Below, piece after piece: positions 32,946-37,417 of a DNA stretch of 37,417 bases (position 1 is its first letter; every line of letters begins with the position of its first letter). This DNA comes from Bacteroidota bacterium (lineage in GTDB: Bacteria > Bacteroidota > Bacteroidia > Chitinophagales > Chitinophagaceae), in the NCBI GenBank assembly GCA_018267955.1, contig JAFDXL010000003.1:12779-50195 (forward strand). Reading direction: 5' to 3'. The translations under genes and the position numbers were made by a program. The notes under the pieces were generated by a model. It saw nothing but the letters and a program-made list of their open reading frames with translations. It searched no databases and was not told the DNA's origin.

Positions 32946-33659
32946 TTATTTATTTAAATTTGGTATTTTTAAATCGTACACAACATCCAGTATCCGCGCC
33001 TTCGGGCCTAGTTCTTCTTTGTGTTGTTGCAGGTTTTTACGCAGATCAAATATAATTTCTCTTTCTTCGGGATCAGCAGTTTCTAATGTTGTGGTATTAT
33101 TAATAATCACCGCGGTAGCAATAAGGTCTTCTTTCGGGTAATAGAATGTGCCGTTATTGCCAAGAAAAGTTGCTATTTCAAAACCTACGCGTGCACTATT
33201 CTTAACAGTCGCCGGTGCGCAAAGCCCAAACAATGTCGTAAGCTGAAGCTGCTCGGTGATAGCAACCGCAGCCCGGCCAAGGTACATGCTTCCGATACCT
33301 AAACCTGCAACCTCCCTAGAGTTCCATAAACCACAAAATTCAGCTGTTCCGGCCTCTGCATATTTTTGTATCTGCTGATGGATTGTTATATCCATGTCTT
33401 TTACTGCCTTTTCAATAGGCAATTCATATTTACCACCTGCAACCTGTACCCGGGCACCCCCATATACTTTCTCTCCATCTTCAGATTCTACAAGTATTAC
33501 ATAAGTGTTAGGATCTTCAAACCACTCTATATTAGCAGACGTGATCATAGTGATGCCGTATATCTTCAACACCTTCATGTGTCCGTCAACAAACTTTTGG
33601 CAAGCTGCTACATCATCAGGCGCCCTGAATGCTTTAATAACAATTTTGATGTAGCTCAT
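32946..33659 (-). CDS. GNAT-fold N-acyltransferase-like protein
   Basis: The 237-residue protein looks like a GNAT-fold enzyme of the type that includes FeeM and autoinducer-synthase-like acyltransferases, although I cannot confirm which subgroup. The beta-bulge and acyl-CoA loop appear at residues 107-130 (AEFCGLWNSREVAGLGIGS), followed by the helix LGRAAVAITEQL, strand LFGLCAP and the terminal RVGFEI (157-162), which matches the 'Y-x-x-x-GF' end of GNAT motif B. LPIEKAV near 80 is also suggestive. There is no signal peptide. It starts the run that contains the E1-nitroreductase fusion (20 bases downstream), so the two proteins probably act on one compound (inference). Confidence 0.6.
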   Translation of the reverse strand: MSYIKIVIKAFRAPDDVAACQKFVDGHMKVLKIYGITMITSANIEWFEDPNTYVILVESEDGEKVYGGARVQVAGGKYELPIEKAVKDMDITIHQQIQKYAEAGTAEFCGLWNSREVAGLGIGSMYLGRAAVAITEQLQLTTLFGLCAPATVKNSARVGFEIATFLGNNGTFYYPKEDLIATAVIINNTTTLETADPEEREIIFDLRKNLQQHKEELGPKARILDVVYDLKIPNLNK

Positions 33660-33789
33660 GGCATGTTAGTTGTTTCAATAAGAACGAATATGAAACGTGG
33701 TGATTGGTGAACGCTTTCTAAAAAAATATCAGTCATTATTATTTACCCTTCGTGCTTTTATTTAAATGTTTCAATAAAATACTGCATTA

Positions 33790-33825
33790 AAATATTATTG
33801 ATTAAAAATTACATCAATAATATTT
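33790..33825. repeat. 13-bp inverted repeat in the divergent region
   Basis: Arms 33790-33802 and 33813-33825 are perfect complements around a ten-base spacer. The arms are pure A/T apart from one G:C pair. It lies 131 bases ahead of the leftward gene and 276 ahead of the rightward one, so it is not a terminator; a dimeric regulator site is one option. Confidence 0.45.
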
Positions 33826-33969
33826 AAAAGTCAAACTATACTAAAAAAATGAAGTACTAATGGGCAGGCATAATTAACCGTAGCATTATTACAGATTTTT
33901 TGCTTTTTTCTCTCCCTATAAGCCCTTATCTGCTAATACTCAGCGTGTTTTCAATTGTAAAAGTAATGC

Positions 33970-33977
33970 TACTTTTG
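33970..33977 (+). promoter_or_regulatory. Candidate promoter -7 element of the divergent receiver gene
   Basis: TACTTTTG is an exact TAnnTTTG. Transcription would start near 33983, giving a leader of about 118 bases that contains a 26-codon reading frame. The -33 region is not a clear TTTG. Confidence 0.4.
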
Positions 33978-34100
33978 CATTTTCTACAATATTAAAAACT
34001 TATGCTTAAACTAATGGTATTTTCCATAAATGCAGTATCTTTAGTTGAAGCATATTTACATACGTTTGAAGCTTTTAATTAAACCATTATCAAACAAAGG

Positions 34101-34565
34101 ATGCCTGCAGATAAAATAAATATACTATATGTAGATGATGAGCAAAATAACCTCATTTCGTTCAAGGCGACCTTTAGGATGAAATATGCTGTGTTTACTG
34201 CCATTAGCGGAGAAGAGGCTATTAAGATATTGGATAGCCAGCCAATCGATATTATTGTAACAGACCAACGGATGCCTAATATGACAGGGGTAGAGTTTTT
34301 GGAATCCATCCTTGAAAAGCATCCGGACCCTATGCGTATTTTGCTTACCGGCTATGCAGACTTGAATGCTGTAATAGATGCTGTTAACAAAGGAAAGATA
34401 TTTCATTACCTTACCAAACCCTGGAATGAGGATGAATTGGATATGACGATAAAACGCGCCTATGATGTATATAAGCTAAAAAAGGACGAAAAGGAACTCA
34501 CAGAAAAGCTAGGCGTTACCAATGCTCAACTTGAATTTCTCTTAAGACAACAGTTACTTTCTTAA
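34101..34565 (+). CDS. Response regulator, receiver domain with short coiled tail
   Basis: The 154-residue protein is a receiver (about residues 1-125) with Asp12-Asp13, phosphoacceptor Asp55 in IVTDQRMP, LLTGYAD and YLTKPW, followed by a charged helical tail (KKDEKELTEKLG) that stops at residue 154. It shares the identical run DDEQNNLISFKA and many other positions with the receiver-kinase protein at 27158, and its tail ends about where that protein's kinase core begins. It therefore looks like a paralogue without a kinase. The divergent position next to the acyltransferase gene suggests it belongs to the same module. A good terminator follows. Confidence 0.87.
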   Translation: MPADKINILYVDDEQNNLISFKATFRMKYAVFTAISGEEAIKILDSQPIDIIVTDQRMPNMTGVEFLESILEKHPDPMRILLTGYADLNAVIDAVNKGKIFHYLTKPWNEDELDMTIKRAYDVYKLKKDEKELTEKLGVTNAQLEFLLRQQLLS

Positions 34566-34573
34566 ATTTTGAT

Positions 34574-34595
34574 ACGGCCCGTCAGGGCTGTTTTT
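34574..34595 (+). terminator. Intrinsic terminator after the divergent receiver gene
   Basis: A 7-bp GC-rich stem (34574-34580 with 34585-34591, one G-T pair), loop GTCA, runs into TTTT. It lies eight bases past the stop codon at 34565. Confidence 0.7.
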
Positions 34596-34635
34596 ATAAA
34601 TAGTATTTTAGCAGCCTGACATTACTAACCGTTTA

Positions 34636-35412
34636 ATGATAAAACTTAGCGTTGTTGTTATCACCTTTAATGAAGAAAAAAATCTTCCCCGTTGCCTTGA
34701 TTCTGTTAAAGAACTCGCAGATGAGATATTGGTAGTAGATAGCCTTTCAAGCGATAATACTTTATCTATTGCACAGGGTTACGGAGCACGTACTATTAGT
34801 CAAAAATTCCTTGGCCATATTGAACAAAAGAATTTTGCCTGTGCAAATGCTCAGTATGACTGGGTATTATCTTTAGATGCAGATGAGGCCTTGGATCCTG
34901 TGCTGGCCGGTAATATAAAAAAGGTGAAAGAGGGTCCACAGGCTAACGCTTTTCGCTTCGCGAGGCTGAATAACTTCTGTGGTAAATGGATCTATCATTC
35001 AGGTTGGTACCCTGATGCCAAGATCAGGCTGTTTAATCGCCATAATGGTATGTGGAAAGGTGAAAATCCGCATGACATGTGGGAACTGCATGACGCAAAT
35101 AGTAAGCCATTATGGTTGAAGGGAAATTTGCTACATTATAGTTTTTATAGCATATCTGATTATGTTAAAAAGATTGAACGCTATACAGAAATAGCTTCCC
35201 GGCTAAGAGTTGAAAAAGGCAAAAATTATAGTTTATTGCAAATATGGCTGGTGCCAAAATGGAAGTTCTTTTCCGACTATATTCTCCGGCTGGGAATATT
35301 AGATGGCTATGCGGGATACTTGGTTTGCAGGCTGAATGCGATGGAAACTATGATCAAATACGCGAAAACAAGACAGTATGCAGAATGGAAAAAACAAAGA
35401 AGGGAATTTTAA
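34636..35412 (+). CDS. Glycosyltransferase family 2, LPS-core WaaE/KdtX-like
   Basis: The 258-residue soluble GT-A enzyme has the family 2 start SVVVITFNEEKNLPRCLDSV, EILVVDSLSSDNT, and the metal-binding LSLDADEAL. The middle (GWYPDAKIRLFNR, GENPHDMW) and a C-terminal stretch after residue 175 with no strong membrane helix fit the WaaE/KdtX-type sugar transferases that act on lipopolysaccharide core or similar glycans at the inner membrane. Donor and acceptor cannot be told. rluF follows after one base, so the pair is likely co-transcribed. Confidence 0.87.
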   Translation: MIKLSVVVITFNEEKNLPRCLDSVKELADEILVVDSLSSDNTLSIAQGYGARTISQKFLGHIEQKNFACANAQYDWVLSLDADEALDPVLAGNIKKVKEGPQANAFRFARLNNFCGKWIYHSGWYPDAKIRLFNRHNGMWKGENPHDMWELHDANSKPLWLKGNLLHYSFYSISDYVKKIERYTEIASRLRVEKGKNYSLLQIWLVPKWKFFSDYILRLGILDGYAGYLVCRLNAMETMIKYAKTRQYAEWKKQRREF

Positions 35413-35413
35413 G

Positions 35414-36283
35414 ATGCAAGATGGTATTAGCTTAAACAAGTACATTAGTTCTACAGGTTTCTGTTCGCGCAGAGAGGCTGATAAGCTCATAGAACAGGCT
35501 AGAGTTACTATTAATGATAACATTGCCTTACCTGGTGCGCGCGTGCAAGACCGTGACATTGTATGTGTAGATGGGGAACCGGTAAAAAAGAAAAAGTCTG
35601 ACAGACCTATTTATATAGCATTAAATAAACCTGTTGGCGTTACCTCCACCACTGATACAAAAGACAAAACTAATATCATCAGTTTTCTGAATTATCCTAA
35701 GCGCATCTTCCCAATAGGAAGGCTGGATAAGGATTCTGATGGATTGATATTCCTGACCAATGATGGTGATATCGTCAATAAAATCTTAAGAGCCGAAAAT
35801 AATCATGAGAAAGAATACATAGTGACGGTTGATAAAGCCATTACACCGGAGTTCATTCAAAAAATGGCTAACGGTGTGCCGATATTGGGAGAAACAACAG
35901 AGCATTGTTTTGTAAAACAGGAAGGCAGTCGCAAATTCCGCATCATTCTTACCCAGGGGCTCAACAGGCAAATAAGACGCATGTGCGAATATCTTGGTTA
36001 TGAAGTTCGCACCCTCACACGTATCCGGATCATGAATGTGCAATTAGGCAATCTTGCGCCGGGCAAATGGCGATACCTGACCCAACCGGAAATTACTACA
36101 ATAGAATCTTTGATTGCCGGTTCCAGCAAAACAGCGTCGAGTGCAAAAAAAGTGAAAGCACCGAGTCAAAAGGATATTAAGCCTAAGGAACAAAAAAAGC
36201 TTCTGGCTAAGGAAGAAAAGTCTTCCCCTCTTGCTAAGCAAAAGAAACATACCAGCTATAAAGACTGGAGAAATAAAAGATAA
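35414..36283 (+). CDS. rluF: RluF-like 23S rRNA pseudouridine synthase with a lysine-rich tail
   Basis: The enzyme isomerises uridine in 23S rRNA. From ATG 35414 the 289-residue protein has an S4 RNA-binding domain (residues about 5-60; SLNKYISSTGFCSRREADKL), the catalytic motif GRLDKDSDGL with Asp105, and NRQIRRMCEYLGY, which match the RluF/RluE group; the S4 start resembles RluF best. The last 50 or so residues are a Lys/Ser-rich extension (KPKEQKKLLAKEEKSS) absent from the Escherichia coli enzyme. An upstream in-frame ATG at 35378 overlaps the glycosyltransferase and was not used. Confidence 0.86.
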   Translation: MQDGISLNKYISSTGFCSRREADKLIEQARVTINDNIALPGARVQDRDIVCVDGEPVKKKKSDRPIYIALNKPVGVTSTTDTKDKTNIISFLNYPKRIFPIGRLDKDSDGLIFLTNDGDIVNKILRAENNHEKEYIVTVDKAITPEFIQKMANGVPILGETTEHCFVKQEGSRKFRIILTQGLNRQIRRMCEYLGYEVRTLTRIRIMNVQLGNLAPGKWRYLTQPEITTIESLIAGSSKTASSAKKVKAPSQKDIKPKEQKKLLAKEEKSSPLAKQKKHTSYKDWRNKR

Positions 36284-36302
36284 TTCCCCGTAGGGGTATT
36301 TT
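36284..36302 (+). terminator. Short GC hairpin with T-run after rluF
   Basis: CCCC (36286-36289) pairs with GGGG (36293-36296) around GTA, flanked by weak A-T pairs, then TATTTTCATTTTG. The stem is short, but it lies immediately after the rluF stop codon. Confidence 0.5.
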
Positions 36303-36345
36303 CATTTTGCTGCGTTTTATCAGTGTAACTAATTAAATAAATATT

Positions 36346-36768
36346 ATGAAAGATTCATTGAAAACATTCTCCATCGCAGCAATCGCTTCCATAGTGGTAA
36401 TGACTGCTTTTTCCTTTAAGCCTGCAGATCCCAACGCTTCTACAGCACAACATGTAGTTTATGAATACAAACAATTTTCAACCATTGAATCTGTAATACC
36501 AGGAGGTCTTGGCAGATCACGGATACTAACAACAGACGATAGCGGACAAATGATTGAAAAGGAGCTGAAGAACTTCTACAGCATGGTAGGTATTAATTTT
36601 GGTAACATTGCTAATAATGACCGTGCAATTGTTGATCGTATCAATGACTACAGCAATCAGGGCTGGGAATTAATGCAAGTGTCAACAGGTTCACATGAAC
36701 AAGCATCTAACGGTAGTAGTTCCGGTGGTTTGTTTATCACACGATATCTCTTTAGACGAGCCAAATAG
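36346..36768 (+). CDS. Small secreted DUF4177-like protein
   Basis: The 140-residue protein starts with a hydrophobic segment (FSIAAIASIVVMTAFSF) that is a signal peptide or anchor. The mature part has the outline of DUF4177: VVYEYKQFSTIES at the start, a central helix, and INDYSNQGWELMQVSTG towards the end, where GWEL is the family's most constant feature. The last strand reads FITRYLFRR. The function of DUF4177 is unknown. It appears to be transcribed alone, with a terminator on each side. Confidence 0.68.
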   Translation: MKDSLKTFSIAAIASIVVMTAFSFKPADPNASTAQHVVYEYKQFSTIESVIPGGLGRSRILTTDDSGQMIEKELKNFYSMVGINFGNIANNDRAIVDRINDYSNQGWELMQVSTGSHEQASNGSSSGGLFITRYLFRRAK

Positions 36769-36779
36769 CATTTAGAAGG

Positions 36780-36803
36780 CCATCTTTTAAAGATGGTTTT
36801 TTT
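36780..36803 (+). terminator. Intrinsic terminator between two convergent genes
   Basis: CCATCT (36780-36785) and AGATGG (36791-36796) form the stem, followed by seven T residues on the plus strand. It ends the DUF4177-like gene; its T-run overlaps the stop codon of the convergent DinB gene. Confidence 0.75.
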
Positions 36804-37323
36804 ATTGCATTACAGAAAGATATTCTTTCCAAGGCCCTACAGCTTCTTTATATTGCTTCGCCATTGTTCTGCAGATCTGGATGATATGGCTAAGATCATG
36901 CGTTACCCATGTAGATAGCAATTGTCTTAGTGTAACTGTACCAAGAGATGGATGTATAGCCGTATTGTCAAGATCCGCTTCAGCCAGGTTAAGGTCATGT
37001 AACACCTGGAGATTGTTTTCCCTTGCTTCAGCGAATTCATCTAACAAATCTGCTAATGTTTTTCCCTTACTCTCTTCAAACATAGCTGTACGATCAAAAA
37101 CTTCAAATATTTTATCACCATCTTTTGTCAATGTTTTTGAGATACGGGGAATCCAATTATAATTCTCGCCATGTAGCAAATGGCCTACAACGTCATAAGG
37201 GCTCCATGTATTCTCCCCTTCGTTGTTCATAATCCACTCATTATCTAACCCGGTAAGTAATTCTTTTAGCAGGTTTGGTGTGCGTTCGAGGATGGGAATT
37301 GATTTTTCAAGACTGAATTGCAT
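36802..37323 (-). CDS. DinB-fold (DfsA/YfiT-like) putative metal-dependent protein
   Basis: From ATG 37323 the protein has 173 residues, the usual length for the DinB/YfiT four-helix-bundle family. The three metal-binding histidine positions are visible: HLLHGEN near residue 49 and THDLSHIIQI near 140. WSPYDVVGHLLH and LRQLLSTWVTHDLSH are the family's signature helices. Family members include thiol transferases and many proteins without known activity. The longer frame to 37401 runs through the terminator hairpin at 37380 and was rejected. Confidence 0.82.
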   Translation of the reverse strand: MQFSLEKSIPILERTPNLLKELLTGLDNEWIMNNEGENTWSPYDVVGHLLHGENYNWIPRISKTLTKDGDKIFEVFDRTAMFEESKGKTLADLLDEFAEARENNLQVLHDLNLAEADLDNTAIHPSLGTVTLRQLLSTWVTHDLSHIIQICRTMAKQYKEAVGPWKEYLSVMQ

Positions 37324-37379
37324 AGCGATGTTTTTTGCTTGTGCAATTTCGCTAATTATCTGTACAGTATTAAGCACAA

Positions 37380-37408
37380 AAAGCCGTTGTCTGTTGGACA
37401 ACGGCTTT
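37380..37408 (-). terminator. Strong intrinsic terminator at the right edge
   Basis: A perfect 12-bp stem (37380-37391 with 37397-37408) has a five-base loop and five T residues following on the minus strand (TTTTTGTGC). It probably ends a minus-strand gene that lies just beyond the window, and separates it from the DinB gene. Confidence 0.75.
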
Positions 37409-37417
37409 AGATAATAA

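Larger units (their letters stand above)
33660..34100. other. 441-base AT-rich divergent intergenic region
   Basis: No convincing gene lies here. It separates the acyltransferase gene (leftward) from a receiver gene (rightward), so it should hold both promoters. I see a perfect 13-bp inverted repeat (33790-33825), one consensus -7 element on the plus strand (33970-33977), and a 26-codon reading frame (34002-34082) directly ahead of the receiver gene. No tRNA, terminator or mobile-element end was found. Confidence 0.6.

Noticed and set aside
30607-34100. A ribosomal peptide (thiazole/oxazole type) cluster, because E1 and nitroreductase domains occur in such clusters
   Set aside because: There is no YcaO gene, no transporter and no precursor peptide with a Cys/Ser/Thr-rich core nearby; the 26-codon frame at 34002 has no cysteine.
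33660-34100. A mobile-element end or attachment site, suggested by the AT-rich inverted repeat
   Set aside because: There is no transposase or integrase gene, no target duplication and no tRNA near it.
37324-37401. N-terminal extension of the DinB-fold gene
   Set aside because: It runs through the strong terminator hairpin at 37380-37408 and exceeds the usual family length.

Overview
The window reads as a chromosomal segment of a Bacteroidota bacterium, most likely a member of the Chitinophagales/Sphingobacteriales side of the phylum (inference; no rRNA gene is present to confirm it). The reasons are the moderately AT-rich DNA, scarce Shine-Dalgarno sequences, repeated matches to the Bacteroidota -7 promoter element TAnnTTTG, several secreted or lipoprotein families typical of the phylum, and a 7TMR-DISM histidine kinase. 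No tRNA, rRNA, CRISPR array, insertion sequence or prophage was seen. Coding density is high and only one gene-free stretch exceeds 300 bases (33660-34100).

Layout. (1) 1-99: the first codons of a secreted protein running off the left edge. (2) 337-5911, minus strand: a complete SUF iron-sulfur assembly operon, sufB-sufC-sufD-sufS-sufE and a DUF59/SufT-like gene, ending in a hairpin and starting at a promoter divergent from an outer-membrane-barrel gene (6118-6831). (3) 6870-12899, plus strand: an rRNA methyltransferase, a secreted molybdopterin-oxidoreductase-like domain protein, then moaA-moeA-moaC-mobA-moeB. These meet moaE, moaD and a TauE/SafE permease coming from the opposite strand (12896-14306). 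Together they cover most of molybdenum cofactor synthesis, from GTP through sulfur transfer to the nucleotide form; mogA/moaB and a molybdate transporter are not in view. (4) 14334-24981: mostly housekeeping and envelope genes: exonuclease III, a haem-binding c-type motif protein, an S9 peptidase, an Ig-like lipoprotein, a glutathione peroxidase, a His/Pro-rich secreted protein, biotin carboxylase, UvrC, a lipoprotein and an AlgH family protein. (5) 25130-26755: a ZIP metal transporter followed by a TraB/GumN (Tiki-like) protein.

(6) 26761-34565 is the most unusual region. On the minus strand, in order of transcription, lie a GNAT-fold acyltransferase-like protein, a 772-residue fusion of an E1/ThiF adenylation domain to a nitroreductase domain (the Rv1355c architecture), a 7TMR-DISM sensor histidine kinase, a receiver-histidine kinase protein and a lone receiver. 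A second lone receiver, closely related to the receiver-kinase protein, is divergently transcribed from the other side of a 441-base AT-rich gap that carries a 13-bp inverted repeat. I propose, as a hypothesis only, that this is a small-molecule synthesis and sensing module.

(7) 34636-37323: a family 2 glycosyltransferase, the pseudouridine synthase RluF, a small DUF4177-like secreted protein and a DinB-fold protein, with clear intrinsic terminators between units.
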